DNA from: Talinum fruticosum
Lineage: Eukaryota > Streptophyta > Magnoliopsida > Caryophyllales > Talinaceae
Length of the DNA stretch: 64,000 nt
Direction: 5' to 3'
NCBI GenBank assembly: GCA_021018815.1
Contig: JAITYX010000162.1
Location: 1-64,000, forward strand
In this document: piece after piece, positions 1 through 11,989 of the stretch
Layout of the letters: each line of letters begins with the position of its first letter
Numbering within the stretch: the stretch's first letter is position 1
Notes under the pieces: generated by a model
What the model saw: only the letters and a program-made list of their open reading frames with translations
What the model was told of the DNA's origin: nothing
The model's database searches: none
Position numbers and translations under genes: made by a program

Positions 1-1560
1 AACCTCTTGTCACCTAGCATCTCACGTTGGACGATAAATTCTTTCCAACCACAAAATTTTCGTGGTTGCCTCACATCCAATCCACTGGGGTCTACAATTT
101 TCTTTGTTTTAGCGAGTTCATTTACCCCGAACTTGTCTCTCGAGTTTTACACTCATCTTTCTAGCTCGAGGGTATCCTCACCTCACATGTTCGAGAACAT
201 CACCGTTCGCATCAATGCTTCCCTCCTCCATCGACTTTGCAAAGTATCCTCTCTTTTCTTGAACAGACAACCTCATACCTTTCAACGAGGTTGCTAACGA
301 CTTCTTTGAGAAGTACGCTAAAGAATTCCCTGGGTCACTCAAAAACTTCTCACGTGACCTAACTAAAGTCCGAGCTCGTCTTCCGTGTTTCCGCTAATGA
401 GAACCTTCTTCTCACGAGCATTCTAGCAAGGAGAATCCCAACTCCAAGCATCTCAAAGCTCTTTTCGATATTCTAGAGGGCTACAAAGTAGACCTCTTTC
501 CCGCAATAGTCGAGCAAATGGCAAGTGTGCGGCTCGGACTCGTAACAAGAAGACCTCCCCTCTTCCTTTCGGGGCTCTTCTCACCCTCATTTTGAAACAA
601 TTCAAAGTTCCTCTTCCTTCGGATCCCAACGCTGTTTTTGAGGTTGCCATAGTAATTGGCAAAAAGGAACTTCTTGGGTATGGATACCAGGAAACCCAAC
701 CGAGTGTCCGGGTCCATAGCTTAGAACCGAGGCCATCTTCTCCGCCTCGGACTCGGACTCGGACTCGGACTCAACCCCTCTCTCTCTACCTTCTCCACCT
801 GGTGGTGCCTCCACCTCGGGTGTTTCTCATATCATCTCTTACGCCTTGTCCACTGCTATCATGGACAAGATCTCCTCGATGTCCACTGAGTTCGAGGACA
901 TCCTCCGGTCATTCAAGACTCGTCCTTCGATCTATGACCATTAACCGAAAAACATCCCAATCTCATATCCGAGAGCGACGAGGATGTGCTACTCGAGATG
1001 AAGGCTCAGGTTAGGAGTAGAGGGAGCTGATCGAGCTCCTTCAGGAGAGGCGCTCAAAGGCGGCTTAGGATCCTGTCAACTCGGACACCTTAGAATCCTC
1101 GAGTTTGGCCAAATCATCCTCGAAGAGGAAGAAGAAGCAGCAGAAGGAGAAGAAGCGGAGCTCGTGGTCGAGGCGACTCCATCCGAGGAAAGGGAGAAAG
1201 AAGAGGCAGAGCACGGAGCGTAGGCCGAGGGTCAAGGTGTTCCAAATACGCAACCTGAAGTGATCGGCTCGAGACGGTAGTCCGAGTGGGTCGAAGACCT
1301 CGCCGACCATGATCGATCGGCCAAGCGAGTCGGCCCGAGCACACCCCTCCAGCGGTCGAGTTCCGGGAGGATGAGCCTCTGGACGAACTCGTTGCGGGTC
1401 GACCACTCGGAGCGAGCCGATGCCGAAATCCCGGTCTTGCCCCGCCGCGTTCAACTACATCTTCAAGATCTTATCGGCGCAGGCGCACTACTCGTCCTTC
1501 ATCTTCCACTTAGGCTGCTCCATCCCCTCCCTCTTAGTTTTCTTTTCTCGTTTTTCTTTT
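1..1560 (+). pseudogene. SIRE-like post-pol (env-position) ORF, decayed
   Basis: This is a broken coding region cut by the left window edge. It is homologous to the ORF at 30339-31830, which lies between copia pol and a 3' LTR. Shared parts, in order, are a segment around YPEL / EFYTHL, a hydrophobic helical stretch (KVSSLFLN), a DLFP segment near 490, a segment around PSDPNAVFE (about 610-640), a Pro/Arg/Thr-rich stretch (700-790) and a Lys/Glu-rich tail near 1115-1200. The EFY...VR pattern reminds me of the plant domain called 'putative plant transposon protein' (PF20167), which I could not check. At least two frameshifts and several stops make it non-functional. Its place just upstream of a polypurine tract and LTR matches the env-like slot of SIRE/Maximus copia elements. 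No signal peptide or clear transmembrane helix is evident, so an envelope role is not supported by sequence alone. Confidence 0.6.
746..772 (+). repeat. (CTCGGA)n microsatellite
   Basis: Four to five tandem copies of CTCGGA lie inside the proline-rich part of the decayed env-position ORF and encode an Arg-Thr dipeptide run. The equivalent place in the copy near 31165 has only one or two units, so the repeat expanded in this copy. Confidence 0.8.
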
Positions 1561-2056
1561 TTTTTTTTTGTGTCCGGACATCAAATTTGTATCTACTTGA
1601 TACATTCTTCCTCTTTTTGTTTTTGTTGAAAGGCAAGGAGGAGAATAGTTAGAAAAATTTGTTTTCTTGTTTAGGGGAGTTTCTCTCACCCTCTCTTATG
1701 TAATTTTCTTGTCTTTAATGAATAAATGCATTTCATTAATAATTGCTATCTCGCCTTCGGATTTATCGCTTAAAGCAATTATGTTCGAGTGTTTATAATG
1801 ACAGTTCATTAATAATCCTGCTATCGGCGTTCAATCATTGATGTGTCTATCGAGTATTTTGTTTCTTCTTGCTCGATACCTTAGATCTTGCTATGCAACC
1901 TCGGTGTATTTGCTCTAATAGATAAATGTGCTCTAATAGAACTCCATTTTATCACATCTTACTGACTTATTGTCCGAGCTAGATTGAAAAATCGGATATA
2001 TATCACTAACAAAGTTTTGTCTAAGTATGGAATGCCTTTCATCAAAAGGAGGAGAT
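1561..2056 (+). other. SIRE-like 3' untranslated region with polypurine tract
   Basis: No gene is seen. The stretch is AT-rich with a T-run at 1556-1570. It ends in a purine tract (2044-2056, AAAAGGAGGAGA) directly before the LTR start TGAAG. This is the plus-strand primer site expected at the 3' end of an LTR element. Its last 90 bases (about 1966-2056) recur at 3587-3681. Confidence 0.65.
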
Positions 2057-3586
2057 TGAAGACTCGGACTTTACATATACATCATTCCGAGTTACATCAA
2101 AGAATCAGGTATAAGACTTCAGCTCTCATAAAGTTTTGATTTCAAGTCATTCTATGTGCCTTAGAAACTTTTACGAGTGATATAGCATCTTTTCGAGTGT
2201 TACGGAATCTATTACATTCGTTTTCATCCGCTTCGACCGACTTAGAAAAGCATACTCTTACATGCCATTCTGCACACTTGTTACGAGTCACTCGGACAAC
2301 ACTCAAATATATCGCATGTTCAAACATTTACTATAACGTGCATAAACTCATATCGACTTCGTGTTCCAAGAATTACCATGTTAATTCATTCTCCTAAGTC
2401 AGCATATTTTGTTTGAATTTTGCTTTGTCTATATCAAGTCTATCTACTTTGATATTCTTTATTTGACTTGATTCTCTTTTAGATTGACTCGGATGGAATT
2501 TGAGTCTCATGGATATTAGACTCAGAAAATTTCATTCCTTTTCTCGACTCGAGATAATTATGTACTTAATTATCTTAATTAATTTATTATCTGTGTCTAA
2601 TCTTGGACCAAAGTATTTTATACTTTGAGAACCAAATTGATTTACTTTTGTAGGTTATTCAAACGAGGCTATCCTATTTTTGAATTACAAAAGTAACCGG
2701 CTTCAAAACGTCAAATCACCAGCGAGACAAGGTTTTTTCCACTTCGACCAAGGCCCGGACACCGTGTCGAAGTTGTCTATTTCCAAAACTGGAAATCCGC
2801 AACGCTAAGCTTAACGGTGGTTTCCACCTTACTTTTCAAGACACCACCGAGTGAATTGGGACTTCCAAAGAAGTCAAGAGCCGTTGCCCAACATTCACAC
2901 CTCAACGGATATTTTACGAGTGACTCGAAAAATCCATTACAACGGTCACAAAGGACTTCCAGTCGGAAGATGGTCACAACGGCTAATCTGCTCGGTCATC
3001 TATAAATAGAAGCCAACGTTCAAGACTTGAAGATTGTTGAACCAACTGTCAATACACGTACTTAAGCAAAAGTCATTGTATTCATACTAAATCTTCTACT
3101 TATAACTCCAACTCTGTATTTAATATTCTCTTAGTTGTAAGGTCTTGTAATTTGTTACAAACACTTATTCTTACTTTCTGAGTAAGGTCCCTTGACTCAG
3201 CTGTAAGGGTTAACTCAGCTTAGTTGTCCCTAGCTGTAAAGGTTATCTCGGTTAGGAAGTACTAGATCGAGATAAGGGAATTTCTGAGTCTAGGAAAAAC
3301 TTGTAAGGAGTTGTCTAAGGGAGCAACTCGGGTTGAGTCATTCTACTGTATTTTGTGGATTCAAAATAGTGGATTTGACTTCGTGCTTGGATTAGCACTG
3401 GTCCGTGGTTTTCTGCCCCGGGAGGGTTTCCACGTAATTTCTGAGTTGATACTTTATCGAGTCCAATGTAGACTCACACTGATTTTAAGTTCTGTCCAAT
3501 CAGTATCTTCATCTTCCGCTTAACTCCGAGTCGGTGTTTTTCTGAGTTCCTTCTTGACTCTCATTCTCCTCGGAGTCATATCTAGC
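2057..3586 (+). repeat. SIRE-like LTR, first of a head-to-tail pair
   Basis: Starts TGAAGACTCGG right after the polypurine tract and matches, along its length, the LTRs at 3682-4779, 13001-14512 (opposite strand) and 32331-34763. It lacks the last about 90 bases of a normal LTR: instead of the usual end near CACCCCCTCTAGGG...CCTTCA, it passes into a second copy of the 3' untranslated region at about 3587. It still has the TATA box. The missing end probably reflects recombination, not target insertion. Confidence 0.75.
3001..3008 (+). promoter_or_regulatory. LTR TATA box
   Basis: TATAAATA followed by GAAGCCAAC, placed mid-LTR as expected for the U3/R boundary. The same motif in the same context occurs at 4121 and 34197 on + and 13579-13586 on -, which marks it as the family promoter. 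Confidence 0.65.
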
Positions 3587-3681
3587 TAACTTATTTTCCG
3601 AGCAAGATTGAAAAATCGAGATCCGTATCACTAACAAAGTTTTGTCCAAGTATGGAAGGCCTTTCATCAAAAAGGGGAGAT
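3587..3681 (+). other. Duplicated 3' UTR and polypurine tract between two LTRs
   Basis: About 95 bases nearly identical to 1966-2056, ending in the purine tract AAAAAGGGGAGA just before the next TGAAG LTR start. It forms an LTR - PPT segment - LTR tandem. It contains no coding sequence. Confidence 0.75.
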
Positions 3682-4779
3682 TGAAGACTCGGAATTTACA
3701 TATATATCATTATGAGTTCTATCAAAGAATCAATATTTTATACTTTGAGAACCAAATTGATTTACTTTTGTAGGTTATTCAAACGAGGCTATCCTATTTT
3801 TGAATTACAAAAGTAACCTAGCTTCAAAACGTCAAATCACCAGCAGACAAGGCTTTCTCCACTTATGACCAAGGCCCGGACACCGTGTCAAAGTTGTCCG
3901 TTTCCAAAACTAGAAATCTGCAACGCTAAGCTTAACGGTGGTTTCTACCTTACTTTTCAAGACACCACCGAGTGAATTGGGACTTCCAAAGAAGTCAAGA
4001 GCCGTTGCCCAACATTCACACCTCAACGGATATTTTCCGAGTGACTCAAAAATCCATTACAACGGTCACAAAGGACTTCCAATTAGAAGATGGTCACAAG
4101 GGCTAATCCGCTCGGTCATCTATAAATAGAAGCCAACATTCAAGACTTGAAGTTGCTAAACCAACTATCAATACACATACTTGAGCAAAAGTCTTTGTAT
4201 TCATACTCAATCTTCTACTTACAACTCCAACTCTATATTTAATAATCTCTCGAGTTGTAAGGTCTTGTAATTTTTACAAACACTTATTCTTACTTTACGA
4301 GTAAGGTCCCTTGACTGAGCTGTAAGGGTTAACTCAGCTTAGTTGTTCCTAGCTGTAAAGGTTATCTCGGTTAGGAAGTACTAGATCGGATAAGGGAATT
4401 TATGAGTCTAGGAAAAACTTGTAAGGAGTTGTCAAAGGGAGCAACTCCGGTTGAGTCATTCTACTGTATTTTATGGATTCAAAATAGTGGATTTGACTTC
4501 GTGCTTGGATTAGCACGGTCCGTGGTTTGCTGCCCCAGGAGGGTTTCCACGTAATTTATGAGTTGATACATTTCGAGTCCAATCTGGACTCGCATGCATT
4601 TAATGTTCTGTCCAATCAGTATCTTCATCATCCTCTTAACTCGAGTCGGTGTTTTTCCGAGTTCATTCTTGACTCTCATTCTCCTCGGAGTCATATCTAG
4701 TGCTTAACTTGTACGAATTTCCTCACAACCCTATTCACCCCCTCTAGGGTGACTTAGCTTCTCCGAGAGCAAACCTTCA
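3682..4779 (+). repeat. SIRE-like LTR, second copy, internally deleted
   Basis: Starts TGAAGACTCGG and ends AACCTTCA, giving TGAAG...CTTCA inverted ends. Compared with the first LTR it lacks about 500 bases early in U3: the sequence jumps from the part equivalent to about 2106 to that equivalent to about 2612. TATA box, leader and the terminal CACCCCCTCTAGGGTGACTTAG block are intact. The sequence after 4779 belongs to another copia element. Confidence 0.75.
4121..4128 (+). promoter_or_regulatory. LTR TATA box
   Basis: TATAAATA in the same context (GGTCATC before, GAAGCCAAC after) as in the neighbouring LTR copy. Confidence 0.65.
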
Positions 4780-4800
4780 CATAGTGATCATCTCTAGAAT

Positions 4801-5340
4801 ATGAACGATATTGTTCGTCATCTCGAACTTGAAGAGGATCGCATGAAGTCACATGCTCCTGCTCCTATTCCTGCTGCATTAGTTGCCAAAGGAAACAAAC
4901 CTAAGGGCAACAAGTTCAAATGAGGGAAGAAGAAAAGTTCTCATCCCTCTAAGAAACCCGGGCCTACAGGTGGAAATGCCAAGAAACAACATAAGGCTAA
5001 GGGCAACAAAGAGAAAGTCATGGCACGTGTGAAGTGTTACAATTGTGGAAAGAAGGGTCACTATGCTAGGGATTGTCCCGAGCCTTAAAAGGTGACCCCC
5101 TCCATTAAAGTCACTAAATTATTTGTTTGTTCCCATGCATTAGTTGCTAATTCTCTTCCTAATTGGATTGTAGACTCGGGAGCAAGCAAGCACATAGTTC
5201 AAGACCGAGTTGGGTTTGTAGAGTTTCACCCTTATCCGGTGGGCATACAAACCGTGACATTAGGGAATGGTACAATTGAAGACGTTCTCGGTGTGGGAAC
5301 ATATAAGCCCAAGCTACGTGGAGGAAATAAGTTCTACTAG
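4801..5340 (+). pseudogene. copia gag C-terminus with zinc knuckle and aspartic protease
   Basis: One reading frame from 4801 to 5340 is interrupted by TGA at 4921 and TAA at 5086. It encodes a Lys-rich tail, a CCHC zinc knuckle (CYNCGKKGHYARDC, about 5035-5078) that would bind element RNA, then the retropepsin active-site motif DSGASKH near 5175. The frame is lost after 5340. Continuation of the protease to integrase linker (ALYAPRVQ, LDLNVCYDNS) is in the next frame at 5340-5546. The two stops look like simple substitutions at Trp or Lys codons, which is an inference. Confidence 0.8.
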
Positions 5341-5546
5341 ATGCTCTCTATGCACCTAGGGTGCAATGTTCCCTTATTTCCTTTATCTCCTTAGTTAACG
5401 TAGGTTTTCAGCTTGTTTCAAAAGAAGATGGTTTAGAGATCTATTATGGTGGCAATTTGTTTGGCCATTCAAGTTTTCAAAACAATTTCTCTGCTTTGGA
5501 TTTAAACGTTTGCTATGATAATTCTCGCATTAGTTTCATTTGTTGA

Positions 5547-6720
5547 TTCCAATTCGAATCTGTTAATGGCATGGAAGACTCGGTTATATTGGCCAAGATA
5601 GAATGACTAGACTAGCAAAAGAAGGTCTTCTAGACCGGCTCACTAAGGTTAGGTTGCCTAGATGTGAGCCACGCTTAGCTGGTAAGGCGACCAAGAAGCC
5701 TTTCGGTAAGGTTTCTAGGGCGTCACATCCCTTAGAACTTATTCACTCCGACATATGTGGACCTATGAATATCAAAGCACGTCATGGTGCTAGTTATTTT
5801 CTCACTTTAATAGACGACTATTCACATTATGGGTATGTGAACCTTTTATCACATCGTTATGAAGCTTTAGATATGTTCAAACGCTTCGTAGCGGAAGTAG
5901 AAAATAGATTGGAGCGTAGAGTAAAGTCTCTTCGCATCGATCATGGTCGTGAATACCTTTCTGATATGTTCAAAGGGTTTTATGAGGAAAAGGGCATACG
6001 CAGGCAACTTATGATTCCTGGCACTCCTCAACAAAATGGTGTTGCCGAGCGACTGAATCGAACATTACTTGACAAGGTCAGGACAATGATGGCCCAAGCT
6101 AATTTGCCAATTAGCTTTTGGGGGATGGGTTGCTTACGGCAACTTACATCCTGAACCGAGTGCCTAGTAAGAGTGTTTCAATCACTCATATGAGTTGTGG
6201 AATGGTAGAAAGCCCATCTTGGAGCACTTACGCCCGTGGGGTTCGGTTGGCTATGTGCATAACCCAACTCATCAACATGGGAAAATTGGTCCTAGAGCTA
6301 CAAAAATGGTGTTCATCAAGTATTCAGAAAATTCAAAAGGATATGTCATGTATGGAGAACATCCAACTGGTGGCATGAAGGAAATAGAATCCGAAAATGT
6401 CGATTTTCTTGAGAATGAGTTCCCAAGTATTGGTGAAATTAAGAAGGACTTAGAGTTGTATGAGTTACAACAATTATCTCTCGGTGAGGGGAGGATTTGT
6501 ACACTCATCATGTCACCGAGGATAATAGTTTTCCACCAGACAATAGAGATAGTGGGAAAGGTCCCACTATCTCTAATGATGGAAATGTGTCTACACATGA
6601 GATCCAACAAGAGAATGAGGAACGTCCTCAATCTCCAGTTCCTAATCACGAGGTCAGTCCTCCTTCTCATGAACCCTCATCCACATCCCAAGGGATTAGT
6701 GGGAGAGATTCTCCTATTAC
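5547..6720 (+). pseudogene. copia integrase
   Basis: The integrase inserts the cDNA into the genome. A degenerate GAG-pre-integrase segment (HGRLGYIGQDRM) precedes the core. In the frame from 5603 the DD35E triad is seen as Asp50 (HSDICG), Asp113 (RIDHGRE) and Glu149 (NGVAER), with the usual 35-residue D-E spacing. A frameshift near 6120 moves the C-terminal part to another frame (PWGSVGYVHNPTHQHGKIGP at about 6234). The Ser/Pro-rich linker to RT (6500-6740) lies in yet another frame. Confidence 0.82.
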
Positions 6721-6865
6721 TCGGAGTCCCACACCTTAAAAGAAAAGAGGGAGGGATCCTAAGCCTAGTCGGACAAGAGAACCGAGTCCTAAAATTATTC
6801 GAAGGAGCGAGCGAGGAAAAGTTCCCCGATAATTTTTTCAAATTAAAGAGGACATCTTCTTTTGC

Positions 6866-8446
6866 ATGCCCTTGGAAATAGAAGAGCCAACCTCTTATGT
6901 AGAGGCTATAAACTCACCAAATCATACAGAATTGATGGAATCCATGAGAGATGAGTTGGACTCAATGGCAAAGAATGAAGTTTGGGAACTGGTTGATCTT
7001 CCTTCCGGACGTAAGGCCATTAGAAACAAGTGGGTTTTCAAGGTTAAACGTCGAGCAGATAGATCAATTCATAAGTTCAAGGCCCGATTAGTGGAGAAAG
7101 GTTTTACACAAGTTGAAGGTGTAGATTATGAAGAGACTTTTTCTCCTGTGGTGAGAATGGCCTCTATTCGCCTACTTCTAGCCCCGGTTGCTCATTTGGA
7201 CTTGGAGTTAGTCCGGATGGATGTAAAGACTGCCTTTCTCAATGGTAACCTAGAGGAGGATATTTATATGGATCAACCTATTGGTTTCTTATCAAATGGA
7301 CAAGAGAACAAAGTTTGTCGTCTTAAAAGATCTATATATGGTCTTAAACGAGTCTTCCGGATCATGGTACTTTAGATTCCATGAAGCTATTACTTCGTAT
7401 GGCTTAACCATGGTTTCAGAAGACCATTGTGTATATGCCAAGAGGACAAAAGTACGGATTATGTTCCTTACATTGTACGTTGATGACATACTACCGGCTG
7501 GAAACAACCTGGAAATGATCAATGCTACTAAGAAGTGGTTGTCTTCCGTATTCGAGATGAAAGACATGGGTGAAGCCAAGTATGTCCTTGGTGTGGAAAT
7601 AATCAGGAACCGTTCTAAAAAGCTTCTTGGTTTATGTCGAAGGCATATATCGAGAAAGTCTTGGAACGTTTTCGGATGCAAAATTCTAAACCCGTTGACG
7701 CTCCAGTCGATAAGGGTCTTACTTTGAGTCATGAGCAATGTCCTAAAACAGATAAATAAAAGCAGAATATGAGTAGTGTTCCCTACGCTAGTGCGATAGG
7801 AAGCTTAATGTATGCCATGTTATGTACACGGCCTGACATTTGCTTCACGATTGGATTGGTTAGTCGTTACCAAAACAACCCGGACCCGCTCACCGGCAAG
7901 CCGTGAAAAGAATAATGCGCTATCTTCGTGGAACTACCGACGTGGTACTTTGTTATCAACGAGGGGACCTAAAACCGAGGGGATACTCACATGCAGATTG
8001 GGGCGGTGACCTGGATGAGTCCAAGTCAACCTCAGGATACATTTTTACCCTTGGTGGGGGAGCCATATCTTGGTGCAGTAAGAAGAAAGACTACATAGCT
8101 CGTCAACTATGGAAGCGGAATATGTCGCTAGTTGCCTTGCCACTCAGGAGGCAATCGGCTAAGGAGCTTTCTCCAGGATGTCAACCTTTCTCCAAGAGTT
8201 GGCGATCCTGTCGAGATGTGGTGCAATAACACTGCTGCCATTTAATATGCTAAGGATCCTAAGTTTCACAGGAAGGCTAAGCATATTAAAAGGCGTTATC
8301 ACTTTGTGAGGGACGCTATAAAGTTGAAAGAGATTGTTGTCAAATATTTATCTACTAACAAGATGATCGTTGATCCTTTGACTAAACCAACTCCTAGAGA
8401 TGTGTTCAAAACTCATATGATGAGTTTAGGTCTTCGTAGAGTGTAG
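6866..8446 (+). pseudogene. copia reverse transcriptase and RNase H
   Basis: RT starts near 6866 with the typical copia opening (NEVWELVDLP, NKWVFKVKR) and has the catalytic Asp in MDVKTAFLNG (about 7217). After a frameshift near 7350 it continues with the YVDDI active site at about 7478. RNase H follows (RPDICF, RIMRYLRGT, YSHADWGGD) and ends at a stop at 8446 after HMMSLGLRRV, the usual copia pol end. Further frameshifts near 7700, 7900 and 8100 break it. Confidence 0.83.
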
Positions 8447-9455
8447 TCATTTGAAACATCTTGTATTTTTGGTTTTTGAACATACATTTAGATGAACTTT
8501 TTCATTGAAATAAAGATTAGTGTTTGTTTTTCTTTGAATGTTCATAATTTTTTGGTTGCATGATTTGGCACATCTCGAATGTCACTAGGCGTCCGATTAT
8601 CTTATCACACAAATAATCAACACTAACGCTTGAGTAACGGTTAGGATGAGACTAAAATCATATTGGCACTAGGTGTGCAATATTGATGAATTTTTCGTAC
8701 TCGGATAGTATGAAAAATATACATGAATAGTCGCCTTAGTAAGTCCAAGATGAGATTTGAGAAAAATCGAATATAACACAACCTTATATTGAAGCCTTTT
8801 AGCCGAATTTAAGTGTCGGGATTACGTTGAGTGAGCTAATCCAGTGACTCCAGTCACTTTTGGGAAAAACTTGGACTTGTAATTCGTATGATATAAAAGT
8901 GACAGGCTCACCTTAGTGGGAGTTATATCATATAACACACTTTCATACTGTGTGTGCTAAAAAGACGACCTTATGGAGTGACAATAGTTTCCCTTCCTTG
9001 TCATCGTGTGATCCCGAAACATTATTGTTTCAAAATACAATTCCCTTTGACTTAGAACTATGGTGTGAAATCTAAGTTAGATGTTGTTACTTTAATGTAC
9101 ACTCCAAGAGTTATAGAAACATACAACTCAACGGAATACATTAGGAAAGTAATCTTACTAAGATGTAACATCATGAGTGGCTAAGGAAAACCATTTCATA
9201 TTCACAATATCAGCCCGATCGATTATATTCGGAATATAATCATATATATTAGTAGGCATAAAGGGATTACATATGCCACGAGTGATGTCTTTGAATGATT
9301 TGGGGGTTGTCCTTATGAAAGTGTCATCTTAGTTAAATGGTGATTAATATGACACTACTAGTTACTTTTTGGTCGCACGCTTCATTCACGGTATGAAACA
9401 TGAGGAGATGTAAAGGATTAGAGGTTTTTTAAGGCTTATGCGGTCGAGTGGGAGC
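8447..9455 (+). other. copia 3' untranslated region and polypurine tract
   Basis: About 1 kb without a gene between the end of pol and the 3' LTR. It is AT-rich and unrelated to the other elements here as far as I can see. It ends with the purine-rich tract GAGTGGGAGC (9446-9455) that would prime plus-strand DNA. Confidence 0.6.
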
Positions 9456-9885
9456 TGTTGGACGAAGTTAATAGAACGACCACTAAAGGCCTCGTTAATT
9501 TCGGTTAAAATCAGTCTCCCACTTATCCAGGATAGGTTCTTGGATAAGTGGGATAGCTAATGAAGTTGAGATAGACTCAACTTCTTAACATTGAAGATAG
9601 GAGTGATTTCTTCTATTTAATCCGTAATGGAATATACGGAAAGATATATGCGAAAACATAAACGAACAATTTGTTGCTTCTCTCGCATTTTCCCGTAAAT
9701 CCTCAACTCTCTCTCACAGCTTAGACTCACTATCCTAAGGGGTGTTCAAGTTTGAGACGTGGCTGTTTTCGGTGACTCTAGTAGCCGCCGGATTTCGAGT
9801 ACAATCGAATCGAGTGCTCATGACCGGGAATTCATTTGTGGGCTATTGAAGGGTAATCGATCCATTTGCGAAACAATGTGGATAC
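9456..9885 (+). repeat. copia 3' LTR, truncated
   Basis: Starts TGTTGGAC after the polypurine tract. A perfect 9-bp inverted repeat with a 5-base loop is at 9562-9584 (GAAGTTGAG / CTCAACTTC). The LTR end is not present: at about 9885 the sequence changes to the integrase region of an opposite-strand SIRE-like element. The exact junction could lie some tens of bases earlier. Confidence 0.55.
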
Positions 9886-10700
9886 TTTCTTCCACTTTGT
9901 TTGTTCTTTTATTGAAAATGCGATATGCTTTACTATGGGATGAATAACCAAGAAAAATACCTTCATCAAACTTGGTCAGGTGATCCTTACCATTGTTATT
10001 AACATAACACTTATATCCAAATGGTTTGAAGTATGAAATTTTGGGTTTCTTCCCTTTGTAGAGCTCGTATGGATTTTTTTCGGGATGGGTCCGATGAGGC
10101 ATCTATTCAGTGTATATTTTGTCTGCGTTGACTACCTCAGCCTCAAAAATAGTAAGGTCGATCATGTTCAATCATCATTGTCCTTCCTATTTCTTTAAGA
10201 GTTCGGTTCTTTCTCTCCACTAATCCATTTTGTTAAGGAGTTCTTAGTGTTGAGAAGTTGTGGGAGATACCATTCTTATCATAGAACTCTGCAAATTCGA
10301 GTAGTCGAACTCCCTTCCGTGGTCGGTTCGAATTCTTTTGATCCGAGTCCGAGACGTAACTTGAATTTTCTTGCACAGACTTGCTCGAACTCTCTATATG
10401 CTCCATTTTTGTGCTTAAGAAAACAAACCCAAGTAAATCGTAAGTAGTCATCAACAATTACAAGTACATATGATTTACCTCCGAGGCTCTTCACAGGGAT
10501 TTCACCACATAAGTCCATATGCAACATTTCAAGCACCTTGGATGTGGAAACAGTTTTAAGAGATTTGAAAGATGATCTAACTTGTTTTCCTTTTGTGCAT
10601 GCTTCACAAATTTTATCTTTCTTAAATGCACAGTTAGGCAATCCTCTAACTAAACCATGAGATGCAAGCTTTTTAATGGTGTGCATGCTAACATGACCTA
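9886..10700 (-). pseudogene. SIRE-like integrase fragment
   Basis: Includes the HHCC-like zinc region (MHTIKKLASHG, then CEACTKGKQ), the core start (HMDLCGEIPV, first catalytic Asp), KSYVLVIVDDY, the NGLVERKNRT region with the catalytic Glu, and the segment KPKISYFKPFGYKCYVNN. Frameshifts near 10440 and 10230 split it into three frames. It stops after KVEESIHIV at about 9886, where the parallel copy would continue into the RT linker. Confidence 0.8.
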
Positions 10701-10739
10701 GTCTACGATGCCATCTCCAGGAATCATCATGTAAAGAGG

Positions 10740-11450
10740 CTTTTAAACAAGATAAATTCTTACTCGGGTCGAAAGAGGAATAGTGTAGGTATTACCTGAT
10801 CTCTTACCCGAGAGCTTAGTCTCCTTGGTAGTTTCATCGAAATATAGCAGTTGGTCTTAGTAAATCTTACCTCTTGACCTTTGTCACATAGTTGAGAGAT
10901 GCTAAGTAGATTGTACTTCAATCCCTTGACAAGGTAGACAGGGCGACCAGATTGTCTCCTTTTTCAATCTTCCCTATCCCAATTATCTTGCCTTTGTCTG
11001 TCATCTCTAAATGTGACTTTGCCTCCCTTGTAATCTTCTAACTCGGAAAAGAGTCTTAGATTTCTTGACATGTGGCGTGAGCATCCACTCTCTAGGTACC
11101 AGTGTCCTTTTGTTCTTTTCGAGCCACCTGTAAGTCGAAACAAACTAACTTTTCTCACTTCCTCTAACGAACCCAAGTAACTCCCTTTACTGTGGTCCTT
11201 TTCGAGGAAGAAGACTCTTGGGAACCCATATTTGAATAACTTTGGGTTTGGTCCGATTTTGAGTCTGTCTTTTAGAGAACTGAGTCCGTATCTCTTTCTT
11301 TTGAAAATCTTTTCTTTTATAAGCTGGTGGAGAAGGTTTTCTCTTGCAAGCTGGTCTAGGCTTAGTCCTCTTTTCATTCTTATGAATGGGACCATGCTCA
11401 GCCTTCCTAAACTTCACCGTTCGGAGTCGTTTTTGAAAAGATTTTCGTAG
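10740..11450 (-). pseudogene. SIRE-like protease region
   Basis: A basic Lys/Arg/Pro-rich stretch (PACKRKPSPP) is followed by HWYLESGCSRHM, the copia retropepsin active site. The usual Asp of D-S-G is replaced by Glu here (ESG), which should abolish cleavage. Frame breaks occur at about 10964 and 11190. Confidence 0.72.
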
Positions 11451-11989
11451 GAATTGGATTCCTCCTCCTTGTTAAAACCGAGTCCTTCTTTTCTGAAGGA
11501 GACACATTGAGACCCTAAGAGCATGTCAAGGTTTTTCTGACCTTGAGTAAATTTCAAAACAAGTTCTTGAGACTCATTGAGCTTTTGCTTAAGATGCTCA
11601 TTTTCTCTTCGAGTGACTCAAACTCGGCCTCGGTCTCATTGGATTGAGTACTAGTCTTGAGTTCTCTTAGAGTAAGTCTCAGTTTTTCTATTTCATTTTT
11701 CAAAGAAATGCTCTCGAAATGATAGACTCAAGTTGTTCTTTAAACCGAGAAGAGTCGAATTGGACTTCTCTTCCAAAGTATAGATGTATTTAGCTAAATC
11801 AACTTTGGAAAACTTGAGGAAATATTCAATAACCTCCCGAGGATTAGTTTCCTCATTGTCCGAGTGATCGGAATCGACTCGGATTCAGCTTCTCGAGTCC
11901 GATAGGGCCATCGAGACACTCGAAGATGAATCTTCATCACTCCATGTGGCCATCATAGTCTTCTTCTTCTTTCTATCCCTTTTTCTTCT

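Larger units (their letters stand above)
4780..9885 (+). mobile_element. Ty1/copia retrotransposon, 5'-truncated and decayed
   Basis: The order zinc knuckle, protease, integrase, RT, RNase H is the copia order (integrase before RT). The 5' LTR, primer site and most of gag are missing: gag begins near its C-terminus right after the LTR ending at 4779. The 3' end has a polypurine tract (9446-9455) and an LTR start TGTTGGAC at 9456, cut at about 9885 by the opposite-strand element. It differs from the SIRE-like family in sequence and in lacking a post-pol ORF. Stops and frameshifts throughout show it is inactive. Confidence 0.8.

Noticed and set aside
7292..7738. 148-codon minus ORF opposite the copia RT
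   Set aside because: It is the antisense shadow of the RT coding region, with no motif of its own.
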